DNA of 64,000 nt from Porogramme epimiltina (GCA_900155495.1 FTLJ01000436.1:1-64000), one strand, 5' to 3'. Shown: positions 11,301 through 25,895, numbered from the stretch's first letter. The notes: generated from the sequence alone by a model not told the origin. Numbers and translations are program-made.

Positions 11301-14300
11301 CTTCAGAGCGCTTGTGACCTGGGATACAAGGCGGGTGTGATCGCGGAGGAAGCGGTCGGGGGTCTCTGACGCATCGGGATCGATATTCGCCGTAGGGCTC
11401 GAAAGCGCGAGGATGGCTTGCACACTGAGAAGAACCCGATCGATGAACTGAGCGGACGAGTCGGGGACACCCTCGATATGAAGGTGGTCGCTTTGCGAGA
11501 AGGCGAAGGAGTCGCACTCTTTCAGCCACTCAAGGACCGGCTTCACGAAGTGCGCGATGATGTTCGGCCCTTCTGACCGGAGAGAGAGAAGCTGCACGAC
11601 GGTTTGTATATGATCGAAAGTGCGTTGGATGACCGCTGCTTCATCTGTATATAGCAGTTAATGCCGAGATTCACACCTGTATTTCTGAAATGCCTCACCT
11701 TCAAGCAGGACATAGACATCTCCTGACTTGACGTGTGACGCAACATCGGCCAGAAGACTATAAAGACTCTTGGATGACGCGTAGGCAGACTGTACTTCTT
11801 CTAGAGCCCCCGGAAGGATGTCGGTGTCGGGACATTCCTGCAGGTACTGCGTCCAGACCGTTGCGATTTCCTCAAGAGCCTGGGTAAGACGTCCGAGGTC
11901 GTCCCTCATATTGATGATACGGTCGTGTTGGCCAGGGTCGGATGCAACTATCCGTGGCGACTGAGAAATTTGGTGTAACCGAGATGTGATCGCGTTCAGC
12001 TCTTTGTATTGGTTGTTCGCTTCGACAAAGCTAAAACAATCGTGTCAGCTGAATGAACAAATCTACGCAGATTTACTTACGAGGCTCTAGTATCCACAGC
12101 GAGAGAAAACGCCGACTCGACCAAACTCGTTCCCCTTTGAAGATCGCGCAAGCCGATATCATCGTGGTGACTTGCTAACGCCGCGCGAAGTTCAGGCAGC
12201 AACTTAGTCAAACGGAAAAGATATGTCTCGCTCTTCCCGAAAGGACTTCGAACGTGCTCTAAGTCTTCGGAAACTGGCTGCTCCCTCAACCAACGCGGGT
12301 TGCTCTGCCGCTCAAGAACCTCCGGTTTCATGTTGACGGCGAGGCCGATCCGCTTTAGCTCCTTGAGTAGGTCGCTCCAGGTCTTTCGCTTGCGGACCAA
12401 GAGGGACTTGTAGAACTTTTCCTTCTGTACCTTCGTTGCAGCCGCCGGTGGAGATGCGGCGGCGAGGGATTGCGTTGTAGTGATTATCTCTCCAGCAAGG
12501 TCTTCGACATCAGCCGGAGTCAGGGAGCCGATGAGAGAGCCGAGACGCTCCTGTACTACAGACTGGAAGTTCCTGAACGTCCTCTCAAGATGTACGAGGT
12601 GATCGGAGGACGACTGTGCGTGGGAGAATGAGGGAGGGAGCTGTGTGTTTGCTGGGACGCGGAGTTCGACAGATTCCGTTGTTCGGGTAGACTCTTCAGG
12701 ACCAGCAGATCCAGGGGTAAGGAAGGGAGTGACAGGCTGTCGCAAGATCTCCTTGAACTTGCGCACACATTTGTACAATTGTCGGTGAGTTCTCTGGGCG
12801 CTTTGCTTCAGGGCATGGACATTGATGTCTTTCCAACTGGCGAGCTTGATGAAGTCCCGGATATCCTTCTCCAATAGTCCTTGTTGGCTCGAGATGGAGG
12901 CAATTATTTGGGGAACAAACTGGGAGTAGTAGGTCCTGGTGAAGTGGAGGATTCGGTGGGCTCGTCGGGATGCGATGGCCTGCGTGCCGACCTGAATGGC
13001 GCTGATATGGTACAAATAGGCTTCGAAAGCCTGAAGATGACCCAGTCGAGGGAGATATTGTCCTAATGGACTCGACGTGATGAAGGAATCGAGCAAGGGA
13101 ATGAGGCCGTCGAGATACGTGGAGAGTGCGTCGATTACACCAGACTCTTCCTCATGTGAGGCGGCAGCGAGTCCTCGAACGGTTGCCTCATATAATTGGA
13201 ACCACCACTCGGAAACTCCTTCGGAAAAATCTTGCGCCTGAGTACGAAGGAGTCCTTGCCAGGAGGCCAATTCAAGGCGGCGCCAGGAGACAACCAAATT
13301 GGCTAGGTCGTTCTGGAAAGTCTTGAGGGTATTCTCCTTATTCGCGTACATCTCCCAATCTTCCATCTGCATAAGGAGTTGCTCGATGGCGGAGAGAACC
13401 TTCGCAATGGGACTGAAGATGTCGAGAGTCAAGACGGCGTCGCAACGAGCTTTGAGATGTTGTAAAACCATCTGATCTGGCCACTCCAGGACGAGTTCGT
13501 AGAGTCGAGAAGACATGCGTTCTAAGACCTCTGAGGACTTGCGAATTTCTAGAGCGTTTGGATCGCGATAGAAGTTGTAAGGGCGGTCGTTACCTCGTTT
13601 GTTACCACGTAGGACGGATAGGCGTTCGAGAATGGAAGATATTTGGTATGGCCGGCTGAGTTGGTCAGGTTGCTCTGGCAAGACGGTTATGCGAGTAGTG
13701 AGGATGTCGTGAATGATGGGCTGATTCAGTTCGGATGGGGAAACGGTCTTCAACGAATGTGTAGAGCCGAACAACTGCTGATGGAGAGAGGCGAGGTGCT
13801 TGATATCGAGGGGATCAATGAGGCCCTTTGCTTTGTGCGCCGAAGGTTTGACTTCGGGCGAATGGTCCGCATCCAAGAGATCCTCATACTCCGGGAAAAG
13901 GGCGAGAAACTCTTGTTCTTCAGCCTCGGCCTCGGTAACTGGCGCATTCGTCTCCGTCTTGTGCCGATATAGAGATTGCGACTCTCGCTCGGCTTCTTCT
14001 TTCCTTGCCTTGTCCACGAGCCATAAACCAAGCGACTGTTCGTATACCGCTTCCACCAAGGGCATGTACGATGTAACTTCGATACCAGATGCGACTCCAA
14101 CAGCGGCGACAGAGAGTCGCCACAAAGCAATGGGAAATGTGGCATGATGGTGATCATATGCTACACAATCCCTGGAGGCTCTTGTTCCGATGGAGGACGG
14201 GAAGGACGTGAGAGCGATAATGATCGCTGCCTCCTGTTGAACGTCAGAGTCATTGGGGGTGAACTCCGCGACGAAACGAAGACCCAGCTTCAGCTGGAGC

Positions 14301-17300
14301 AAAGCAAGTCGGATAGGCTCGTTGATATCGGCGTAGTTTCCGTAAACGTTCTCGAGTCGCCTCAAGAACGCAGAGGTAGACTCTTGGATGACTTGTTCGC
14401 GCAACCTGCTTGAATTTTCTCCATTTTCCAAGGCAAATAGGACCGCATCAATCTTCTCCGGGGAGACGACTTGTTCCAAGAACTGCGATACCTCCGTCCA
14501 GTAAGCGTGGAGTTGAACCACGTCAGCGCGGGGCGGGTGGAGGTCTGTGGCGTTGGATCCGCTTTTGGCGAAGGAATCCACCATCTCTGATAGGTACGCA
14601 ATCACCGGGTTCTCTTGTCTTCCCGTAGTACGTTGCTCGTAGTTTCGATGGAGAGCTAACTCGGCCAGAAGTAGGCGATGCTGCTCCTCTGTGAACTGAT
14701 GCGCGCATCTCTGAATCATGGCCGGGTCGATGGGAATGTTAGGAACATAGAGCTCTAGAAGAAGCCTCGACATTCCAACCCAGCAACGACCGAGCTTGGT
14801 GTATGAAGGTGCATCAAGAAGCGCCTGGAGGTGAGACCGAAGGGCGTTCTGATAAGCATCTTGGAAAACTGTTCCTCCAATTTCGTCTAATGCCTTCAGA
14901 TTCGGCTCAGGTTGCGCCTGAACATTGCTGATACATGCCGCAATCTAAAATGGAATTAATATATACAGGAGACGACTATTTGTGACTGGGGACGTACCGT
15001 CAGTGCGGTACCGACCACAATCTGACCTAGTTGCGCGAGCCGGGAAGTCGTATCTACGAGTTGGCCAGAAAGGAAAGATAGACGGCGCTTCAGAGAGAGT
15101 TCATATTGCTGCGTGCCGTTCATAGGCCTCTTGGTGCCATCGCTAAGTTGGCGCGTCAGTATCTATACTATACGAGTACAAATTCCGACTTACCAGAGAA
15201 GTGCAGTGCTGGCTAGCTCCACGGGACGACAGAGTGCAGTCGGCCCAGACACCTACATTTCACTCAGAAAACATTATTGTCACCACAACACGCTGGAACG
15301 TACCTCCATGATGGGGACCGCATCCCAAAGGTGGGCTAACCATGTCCCCTGAGATTGAAGCAACGGCCCGACGGTGGCTGTGGGACGTCAGTGCACAGTT
15401 TGTCAGGAGGAAGCAACAGCGTACATTTTTGCAAATCTATGCTCCATGACATTCTCTTATAAACGAGCAAATCGTTCAAGGAGACGGCGAAGTCGGAGTG
15501 TGCATACTCAAGAAGAGTGCGTAAGACCTATTTCCGACCATGAGTGAGGGATTCTGTGTTACAATGCTCTAGACTTACGATACCCGACTCAGGTGACGAC
15601 ACAATGATTGCAGTCATAGAGCGAAGCTGGGCCTGGAGGAAGGTCGAACTGGTTTCCGAAGGAGAATCTTCTAGTGTTGTTAGGCTGTTGCTTTCAAGAC
15701 TCTGCGGAGGACGTTATTGCAATGTTGCAGATAATGATAACATGCGCACCTTCGTGATTTGGTCAGTCAATTCCTTCAACGCCCGTAAATCCTCGTCGTC
15801 ACGCGTTCGCAGCGCCCACATTGACATAACATCAGACACTTGAATCCGGAGCCCTGGGAAAGGGGTCAGCGGAAGAGGGAAAGTATTGGTGAAGAGGCAC
15901 GTACTGATATTGCCGAGTGAAGGGGCGAGTCGCCGACTTCCCTTCTCTAACATTGCAATCTGACCCTCGTTTGAACTCGTAAGGGGGACCTCAGAATACC
16001 ACGTTTTCCAAAGCTCTGTCAGAGCCAGCCCAGAGGTGAGGGACATAGTCTGGTCCAGAGTTCGGAAGCTGTCTGCTATGTCGATGAATTTTGGCGACAC
16101 CTCTGTTGATGGCCGAAGAGCTCGTCGAATCCACTCCACAATTGCAAACGCAAGGGAGAAATTGAAAGTGGTAGCGGATTGAACTGATTGGCGCAGGAAG
16201 CGTCCGAACGCGACGAGCTGCAACATCTTGTCGATGTCCTAAAAGATAATCTGATGAGACGAGGACGAGGGCGGACAACTATCCTACGTACAATACGAGC
16301 AACGGCGCTGAGAGAGACGTCATCGAGGAACGACGTTGCTGAACTCCTGATCGTCTCAACCAATGCTATAGCCTTTATGGCGGCGTTGTTCTGTTCACGC
16401 ACGCGGTCGGCGTTGCTGACGGCATTTCGACCTGAAGGAACCTCTAGAGGCTCGCCATAATCCGTTGTCGCTGCAACTAGGAGACGCAAACAACGTAGCA
16501 GCTTGTGCACAAGGTGTTCGGAGTCGTGACTTGAATGTTGTGCGACGGTGTAGAGAGGCTTGAAGCACGAATGAGCGTTTTACAGATCACTCACCTGAGT
16601 ATGCGCAACTCACCTGCGCAAGCAGTGCATCAGGCGAAATATTTAATGATTGATTGTCATTCGTCCGCATTTGAACAATGGTACGACATAGATGACTACT
16701 GTCTAGTACTCCCAGAAGCGCGAGGATAGGAAGGGATGAATCCGGAATAGGAGGGAGTGATAGGAAGCGGGAGAGATAGGGGGTGGATAATGGAACGACG
16801 TGGTTTGCGAGGAAGTACTGAGACACACGCCCACGTATTGCCGAGTCGGGCTTGGATCGGAGGGTCGAAACGATATCAGCGACATAGGCGTTGGGTGTAT
16901 CCTCTAGCAGAAGTCGACCAGTGGAGAGAACTACTGGGAGAGGACTGTCGGCTTCGCTGGAGTGAAGTCCACGTTGTAGACGGGCTTGATGGACAACAGA
17001 ACACCGGAGATCTAGGGAGGTGGTGGCTAGCGTTCGCGAGCAATGAATATGGTCGAGCATCCGGATAACGTCTTCTTCGCTCCAAGCACTTGTCAATGAA
17101 ACTTCCAGTCCTCGGTTGCGCATCGCTCTAGAAAGCTCGCCATACTGGCCGTCGGAACACATGAAGAGTCGGAAGTCGGGATGCGGTCGGAGGACTTGTA
17201 CCTCGCCATTGACAGCGCCACGTTCATTGAGCGTGAGAGAGCCACCGATTTCGCAGAGAGAGTTGAGGCGATCGAGAACCGAGGGATTGCAGAGGTTCGC

Positions 17301-20300
17301 ACCGTCGAGCAGAAGCCAGTGACCCTCTTTCAGAGCTCGTACGAGGGGTCCATCAACCCACTCGAGCTGTGCAGCTTGAGGGCGCCTCGAGGACAATCGC
17401 TGGACGTCTGCTTGCACTTGAACTTTGCGAGATCTTTGAGGTTCGGGGAGATCCTGAAGGCCTTCCAGCGCACGCGAAAGCACGAGGGTGACATCAGGTA
17501 GGTCGACAGAAGATACGGAGGATGAAAGGGATTTGAATATCGCGGTGTAGTCGGACGCAGTATGGTACCTGGAGCCAGCGCCCAAGCAAGACACGTCGTC
17601 AAGAAGGTCGAGTACCTCCCGGATGACTTCTGCTACATGATATCCAAAGTCTGTCTCTTCAAAACTTCCCAGTATATCTGTTGCATCTGTCGCGTTATTA
17701 ATAGAAACCTCCTGTAACATCTTACCCATGAGTTCTGCGATCGTCTTGACCAACGTTGTCTTCCCGCTGTTTTTCGGCCCCGTTAAGATCGCAAGCCATC
17801 CATTCTTGATGCACATTCCCAAAGATTCTAGTGCCGATAAACTCGTTTGCATGACACGCCCACTGGGAGAGGAGGGGAGGCGATGGCTGCGCTCGGCTGC
17901 GTAGTGGCCAACCTGGAGGAACGATGGGGAGACGACGGTGAAAGGTTGGTCGACATGGTACTCTCCGGGAAACAAGGAGGAAAAGAGGTCGTGAGCGCGA
18001 TGACGGTCTTCCACAGTCCTGAAGCGCTGGAGGATGACCGAGGATAGGTATTGTGAAGGATGAATCGGTGCCTGAGGGTCTTGAAGGAGTGTCGCCCATC
18101 GAATGACGTCACGAAGGTTGAATTCCCACGGGGCACCTTCTCGGCCGAAAGACCGCTTGACCATCGTCTCCTCGTTGAGGACGGTCATATACGCGATCAT
18201 CTTCTCAAGAAGCTCCGGAGGGTATTGAGGGAAGAGATTGCGGCAGATTAGGAGCAAGTCATGGGCCGACATCTCCTGGACATAGACTTTGGTGAAACGG
18301 TTGAGGAAGGACTTCGGCAGGCCCTTGCGACCACCGCCCTGATGGAGAGGATTCTGTGCTGCGAAGATACGGAAGGATGGGTGTCGGATGAATGAGCGGC
18401 CTAGTTCTGGGATGTAGACAGTGCCTCGATGATCCAGAACCGCATTCAACCCCTCGAGAACGGACTGTGGTGCAAGATTCATCTCGTCGAGCAGGACCCA
18501 GTGGCCTTCCTGCAGTGCGCGCAAGAATTCCGCATCCTTCCACGCGAACTGACCAGGTTCTCCACCCTCCACAGGCAAGTCGGAACCGAACAGATCGACG
18601 AGGTCTGTTTGATCGGAGAGGTTGATCCGACATAGGTGATAGCCGCACATGTTCGCCAGTGCCGCCACTAGACTCGTTTTGCCGACTCCAGGGCTGCCTT
18701 CGAGCATGATCGGCTTCAGGAGTTGACTTGCTCTGACCACCCGTACGACGTTGTCCCAAGTTGTTGGGGCGCTGAGGCTGAAGTTATGCGACGACGCCTT
18801 TTGTGGTCCCCGTGGGATGGAGAAGGTACCGAACCGCACCGTGTTGTCGATATAAGAGAGGACCTGGTCGTCGCGAGTAGCTTCAGACAAGGGGACGAGT
18901 TGATTGAGCTTCTCTACGGCGTTCGCATTGAATCGCTCGAGTGCGGCTTTGGAGTATGACGAAAGCTGAGGCATGGAGCCTAAGCCATCCAAAAACGTCA
19001 TCTGAGCTGCGTGATGCTGATGTCGATCAGTACACGCATGTTCCAACGTATAAATGTGATTGACTTACGAAGACTTGGCTGGGCGTCATCAAAGTAGAGG
19101 CGTTCTCTTCAAGCGCTGCGTTGGAGAATGAGACCCATGCCTGAACGCCTACGTTAAGATCCTGTGAACAATGACTCGGCAATACGACATACCAAAATGT
19201 CTCGAAGGTTGGCGAAGGAGCTGTCCGCGACCATACAGCACAGCCACTCGACGAAGTCCAGGAGTGGCTTGGTGAATGCCTTGAGCACGTCGTGGCGCCA
19301 AAGAGTCTCGACGATGAACTCGAGGTCCTGACGTTCAGTGATGGCAGGGACCCATACTTCCGTGAATCGATTCCGCAATGCAGGAGACAGTTCCTTCTTG
19401 CCATAGTCTCCACCAGGATTCATCGTCGCGACCAACTTGAACTTATCGGAAGCTCGGATTTCCGGGATCTCCGTGTCGCCCCCTCCACACTCGGCGAGGA
19501 CAATGGTGCGACCGATTTCGAGAACGCTGTTCAACCGTTCGAGCACGGAATCGTCGGCCAGGGAAATTTCGTCCATGAGGAAGACGTCACCGTCACGCAT
19601 CGCTTCTACGAGGGGGCCGTCCCGCCACTCGAACAATGCAGACAGTCGTTGCAAACGGGCGCGAAGGTTTTGAAGGGCGTCCGACTGCTCGGGTCTCAGA
19701 GACCCGGTCTTCATGACACCATCGATCGCTGAGACAAGAGTCGCGGCATCCTCTGCGGCAGGCTGGACGCCGAGCTGCGAGAGGCACACTACAGCCTCGC
19801 GTACTACTTCAGCTTCGGTTGCCGCCTTGTTCCGTATAGGTCGAAGGCCTCCGATGAGGTCTGCAGTTTCCGTGTTCTGGTGGCAGTTGACAGATCGAAG
19901 CATCCGACCCAGCACTTCCGCGTACAGCTGGCAGACGGACGTCTTCCCGCATCCGGTTTCTCCGACAAGAAGAACGGGCTCGTTGTACTTCAACGCTCGC
20001 GCTGTGAGGACGAACAGGCGCTGCATGGCGGCGGTCCATACCACTTGCGACGACGACGGGACGGGACAACCAAGGAACGCCTCTGGGTCAAACTTGGGGC
20101 TTTGAAGGTCGTACAGGGACGACTCGTCGATGCGGACCTTCATCACGGCCTCGATCACCTCCTTTACCACGGCTTTATCGTCGTCCCTCCGGGCACGTTC
20201 CGCAAGGAGCATATACCCATTCGCTGCGAGCTCTTCGTACCCGACCGCGTCCCGTCCTGCCCACCGGAAGAGGTCACGGAGGGTGGCGAAGCCCTGCTTG

Positions 20301-23300
20301 CTCTCGAACACGCGGCTGGTCTGTCGGCGCTTCTGAAGCTCACGGAAGACGCTGACGATCCGCTGGCCGTATGAAGGGGCAATTCGACAGCGTTGACACA
20401 AGATTGTCTCCAGCTCCGCCTGCGGCACGTCTTCAAAGTGTACTTCGAGGAACCGATTCCGAAAGGCGCGTGATAGGACCTTGCGTCCGGCATACAACCC
20501 GGGAGGGTTTTGGGTGGCGAAGAGCATGAAGTGGGGATGAGGGCGAACAACTTCTTGCGTCTCAGGGACGACCAACTCGCGATTGTCGTCGAGGAGGCGA
20601 TTGAGTGCCTCGAGGACGTCGGTTGGCGCCAGGTTGAGCTCGTCGAGCACGATCCAGTCTCCCTGACGAAGTGCACGGACGAGAAGGCCCTCCTTGAAGA
20701 CGAGCTTGCCAGTGATAGGATCCGACACGTATGTGCCAATGTACTCCTGGATGTCCGTGTGCTCGTGGTTGTTGATGCGAACGAATCGGTGACCCGTGCG
20801 CTTCGCGAGGTACTCGATGGAGCTGGTCTTGCCACTGGACGTGGGACCTTCGATAAGCACGGGAAAACGCTTGGCTGCGATGATGCGCGCTAGGTCGATG
20901 AGCTTGGTCTCGACGGAAGGCGTCATGATGTAGTCCTCTGCTAGATCTTCGGGAAGGGGTCCTCGTTCGAGATAGAAAGGCCCAAACTTCACGAATGCTG
21001 ATGGGTCACCAGGGGGAAGGGGCTCCTTCGACAGAAGAGAACGGGGGTTCCGGACACCGGCGAGGATGTGCTTTTGGGCCAACACAGTGACCGCTGCTGC
21101 GCTCGGCCCATCCAGCGCCATCGTGAATGCCATGAGGCACCCTTCCCACAAGGCTCTCCTTAGAGAATACGAGCTTGCCATGTCGGATGCGAAGGTGAGC
21201 GCACGGGCTAGGGTTCGCATGCTGAAGTGTGGCCGGTGGTTGGCGCCGTCTGCGATTTGTCGGCCTTCAGCCAAACGCTTCACGGCCGTGTAGAACTCCG
21301 CGACGTCCATGATAGCGCCCCTATCGCCGACAGCGCAAGCGCCAATGTATTGAGCAACGATGGTAAGCAGCGTTTCCTTGTCAGCATCGGGGGGTGGGAC
21401 GTCGATTTCGGTGAAGCGGGACCGGATGTTAGGTGGAAGATCCTTCTTGCCGACATCTGTCGCTGGGTTCATACATGCGAATAAGCGGAAGTCGGGATGT
21501 CGGGGGACGGGTTCCAGGGAACCCTGCTCGGTGAGGGTGATTGACGCCGTAGGTCCGTAAAGAAGGCCCGAGATGGATTCAAGGGTCTCGGATGTCGCAA
21601 GATTGACTTCATCGAGAAGGATCCTGAAGAGGTCGATAAGCATGCCGCGAATGACTGAGTCAAATCCACAAAACTCACCACTCGCCATTCCTCAACGCTT
21701 TGACCAATGGACCTTCCACAAAAGAGAAGGCGAACTTGCTCTTTCCCTGCACATGCTGTACCTCGAACGTCTGCACGTCGCTCTCGAAAGTCTGCCATGC
21801 TTCCATTGAGACGTTCAGCGATCCGTCAACCTTCCTCCTCTTGCGTGGAGTATCCCCTTGAAGCTCCTTCCTACAAGGGCTTTCAGTCCACAGAGGGGGG
21901 GACTTGTACGAGAAACACTTACGCGTCTTCTTCAGCCTGTTTCGCCCTGATCCTGTCCTTCGCCAGCCTCACCGCCTCCAACCACAATCCCGCCGCCCTC
22001 TTCCACTTCCTCTCCTGTACTGCTTTGCGTACCGACTCCTCGAAATGTGCATTCTTCTTCCGACTGAACGTCTTCCCGAACAACTCAAGAAACCGTTCTT
22101 GAAGTTCGCTACCAGGAATGCGGGCGTCGACTGGCTTGAATCCGCCCAGAATGTCCGACGACTCTGTCTGGTTGGACAGGTTCAGCGAGATGAGGGGGCG
22201 GCGGAGAAGCGACGCAAGGTGCGTTACGACGCTCGTTTTGCCCGTACCGGTCTCGCCCGTGAGTAGAACAGGCTCCGCGAGCGAGACGGCAGCCGCAAGG
22301 CGCGTGATGAGTGACGCCGCCGGCCGGTGCATTGCGAAAGGCCGAGTGGGAGGTGGGGTGATGTCGACGTTGGCCGTGCGCGCAGGGAGACGAACGCGGC
22401 CCGCACGCACAGCCGTGATCCTGCCGTTGACGTCCTTCTCGAGATCGAATTCAGGGGTGCGACTATTGAGGATCCACTGGGTGCGCTCGTCAGAGAGGCC
22501 GAGATGCTCTGCTGTAACTTTTGCGACCGCGTCGAGGTGTGCGCGGCCGGATACCGTGGAAGCGCCTGCACCGAAGAAGACATCACGGGCCTCCAAAAAG
22601 ATGTCCTCACGCAGAGCCGGGCTGTTGAACACCTGCGCTAGGGTGACAGGGCGCTGGAAATCCTCGTCAACGTCCATGCCGTGGGAACTCGGCGGAAGGA
22701 GTCCGGTAACCCGAGTGCAGAACTTCTCGAGCTCGCGAAGACCAACGTCGCGTGTCGAAGAAGGGGTACCAAGAGTGCGCAGGCCCTCCCAAAGGTTGAT
22801 GGCAGCTTGGGCTGTAATTCCAGCGAGGCGAGGAAACTTTGCATCGATGATGGTCCGAAGGTCGCTGGCAGAAGGGGTGTCGACGACGATCTCGTAAAAC
22901 TTGTGGGCACCGAAAAAAGCGGGGGGAGCGAAGGTCCCTTTCCGGGAAGGCTGTACAGAGCGAGTCGCGAATAACGCGAAGGTTTCTTCTGCCTCAACCG
23001 TTCCACGATTGGGTACGTTCAGGCGGGCACGCCCGCCTACCCATTTTTCCGCGCCTAGGGACTCAACGAGAGGTTTGATAATGCCAAGGATCTCCATGGT
23101 AGCGCGATCTATGTCCTTGAATACGACCCACTTTCCCTCACGCATGGCCCGGACGAGCACTCCCTCTTTCCACTCAAAGGTTCCCGGGCGCGTAGGCGAA
23201 GAAACGTACGATCCCAATAGAGACCGTGGATCGAGAGAGGTGTCTGCAAGGTGGATTGTGACGATATGATTGAGTGATGAGGGGAATATTGCTTGGGAGA

Positions 23301-24422
23301 TGTGGGATACGAGAAGGCTCTTGCCGGACGATGGGGAGGATGTGAGGAGTATAGGGACTCGCATCGAAAGATGAAGCGCGATGTCGCGGAGTGACCGCAT
23401 AGACGTGGGGGTGTCGATTAATGGTGATGTTTGTTGTAGAGGAGAGGAAGCCCGAAGCAGTAGGACACCATGTATATTTGCTATGAGGGGACTATAACGC
23501 CCAATAAGTTAGCACACTACCGCGATCGTAACGAATAACAATACTCACCTCAGTTCCGCTGGATGAATAGGCTCACTGGAGTCCATTTGGTCAATATAAT
23601 ACATCTCAGGTTCCAAGAGTCCGCTTCTTCCACTCGCGATCCTCTCTTGCTCCAGGACGGGAAGTACCCAACCGTCGACCTCGTGAACGGATCCGTCTGG
23701 ATTTACACCGAAAGCGATGGGACAATTGACCTCGGCCACTTCTCCTAGTGCTTCTTTTTCCATCTTCAAGCGTTCCACCTCCGCCATCCCAGCCTGCAGA
23801 GCATAACACTTGACGGCCAGAATGCGAACACCGTTGTGAAGATGGGGAGACCAAATCAGCTGAGCGAGAGGCGTAAGAGACCAGCCGAGGTTGCGAGGAA
23901 GCACGCGATTGGCGTGAAGGAGTCGGTAGTATGAAAGCAGGAGTCGTTGCAGGTAAATAGGTTCAACGCCGCCGGGGGGAGTGGCCGGATTGAGAAGGAG
24001 GAGGGGGCCCTGGTGGAATGGCGCTTTATGCAGTAAAGCGGCCAGGACACTGACAAAATGATAAGCCAATGACATCACAAGAGGTTGGATTGAACGTACG
24101 GATACAACTCCGGGTGGACTTCCAAGAGAAGACATAGCGACTCGAACTTCTCCAACAAGTCCACGTCTTGATCCAGCCAACGCGCGCATAAGTCGAGAAG
24201 AGCCGGTCGGAAGAGCCTAGATACGAGCATTGTATACTGAGGGATATAGAGGAGAGTGGAGACGGTGTCAAGAAGGGCATGGTGTGAGGGGATGTCCTTG
24301 AGTACGACGGCGTGAGGATTTTCAGGAGGGAGTTGGTCGAGGAGCTTTAAGGCTTGCTTCTTGAGATTTAAGCGAAGCGGGTCTGGGGAATTTTGATCAA
24401 CCTCCGCCATGGTCGACTCCAT
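8382..24422 (-). CDS. MDN1: midasin, AAA-type ribosome-assembly ATPase
   Basis: Dynein-like giant ATPase that removes assembly factors (Rsa4 and Ytm1 in yeast) from pre-60S particles in nucleolus and nucleoplasm. The spliced model has 19 exons: 24422-24100, 24049-23549, 23491-21923, 21870-21679, 21623-19193, 19161-19069, 19016-16614, 16558-16292, 16238-15905, 15853-15750, 15701-15579, 15527-15425, 15377-15304, 15252-15194, 15142-14998, 14944-12081, 12030-11699, 11644-9991 and 9933-8382. It encodes 5040 aa, against 4910 in yeast Rea1. All six P-loops are visible: PSSGKS (about 330), GETGTGKT (685), GPTSSGKT (1123), GETGCGKT (1418), GSPGVGKT (1810) and GPKNSGKT (2113). A long linker, an Asp/Glu-rich domain (11644-9991) and a C-terminal VWA domain with the MIDAS motif DDSRS (about 4820) follow. 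Start ATG 24422 was chosen; an in-frame ATG at 24410 has a better context. Confidence 0.97.
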
Positions 24423-24552
24423 CGAGCACGGGGTGACCAAGGAAAGGATGAGGGCGCCGACCAGAAACGCAGGATTCAGCTAAGGCCAATAGGCGCTCAT
24501 GCATGAAAAAACTCACCCATTCCTGTGGGCGCTAAATTGATGGAATCCTCGG

Positions 24553-24560
24553 TGACGTCA
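24553..24560. promoter_or_regulatory. CRE/ATF octamer TGACGTCA upstream of midasin
   Basis: Perfect palindromic CRE octamer about 130 bp upstream of the midasin ATG. A second CGTCAACG unit and an ACGCGT hexamer follow within 20 bp, and a GTTGACGTC lies near 24610. This is the expected place for a bZIP site, but use is inferred only. Confidence 0.35.
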
Positions 24561-25895
24561 ACGTCAACGCGTTCATGTTCCCGCAATCCTCCCCCCGTCA
24601 ACCTCAATAACGTTGACGTCGTGGGGCGAGGCGAGGCAATGCACTCTGCTTCATTTTTCTTCCTATCCTTAGGACCTTCCGTGCCTGTTGTTTGTGCTAG
24701 TGGAGAACCGATGGCACTTCTATGTATTAGAAAGGCCCACGGTCAGACCACCTATGGTAACTTACACTCATTTTCGTAATTTCATGACTGCACGTAGACA
24801 TTCGACATACCATATCATTGGCCGCAAAGGACACAAGACCACGAGAATATCTCTGTTTAGCTACCCTCCTTTTGGTTTCTCACTGGCGACAGCTGAGGGT
24901 GGAGGAAAGCACGTGCGCTTCCGGATCGGGCTGTCCGGATCTGGCGTCGATCAGTGGGCACGTTCCCAGCCTCTCTGGAGGAAACGCCCATACCAAATTC
25001 TTAGCTGTCCATCATACTTAACGTCTCCCTATTCACCACTGGCCTCCTTGCATTTCTCGTGGAGCGCAGGCCAAAACTCCATCTTGATTGTCGGCCTCCT
25101 GAGTACTTTTCCTGGAAGTCATAGCCTTCGTCGGCATCAGGTTCTTCATGAATCATCTCCCACAAGTAACTGGTCGTTCGCCTCCCCGGCCTTGCGTTCC
25201 CGGCAGGAATACATGTGTCTGTCCCATTGCTCGTATCTGAAACCTATCACCCAACTCACGCTTTTATGTTCATACTCTCGCGCCGTACTTGCCACCGCTA
25301 AGATTCGGTCCATTCTCTTCATGACTCAGATAACGTAGACCATGATAAAATCAATACTCCAATTTCATTTGGCCCTACCCTCGCTCAGGGTCAAGCTCGT
25401 CTAACGAGACAAATCCAGCTTGAGGGTCCGAAGAGAGTGTTGCTGCTAGCTGTGGACTCTGGAGCAACTCTGGTAGGGTGTTGTCCTATTCTGAGGAGAT
25501 CGGAGGCCATATGCCGCAGTGACTGGTTAGTACCGTTATCTTCATGCTGATCCCATCCAACAAGCTTCCTAACTGCCCACCGTTTGTTGCGAGCTGTATG
25601 TATCGTCGGGATGTGAGCCTTCGTCAACCATGCCGAGCGGAGTTTACCCGCCGCGCCGGGAACACTCTCATACGTACACTTTCATCAACCGTCATAGCAC
25701 GCAACGGAAATGGAAGCAGCTCCTCACTCGAGCCATGTCCTTGATCTCTATGTAATTCTATCCTCCACACCTAAGTTCTCTCCAGACTCGCGGCCTAAAG
25801 AAGTGAGTTCCATCCGAAGATATCTCAATCTATCTAGTCTAATTTTAACGACTAGAGACAGCACACATGATGCGTATGTTTTTAGCAAAGTCCCT

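Noticed and set aside
24688..25338. 216-codon plus-strand open frame between midasin and the island
   Set aside because: Starts with TTG, no domain, low-complexity hydrophobic and Ser content; no promoter or splice support.
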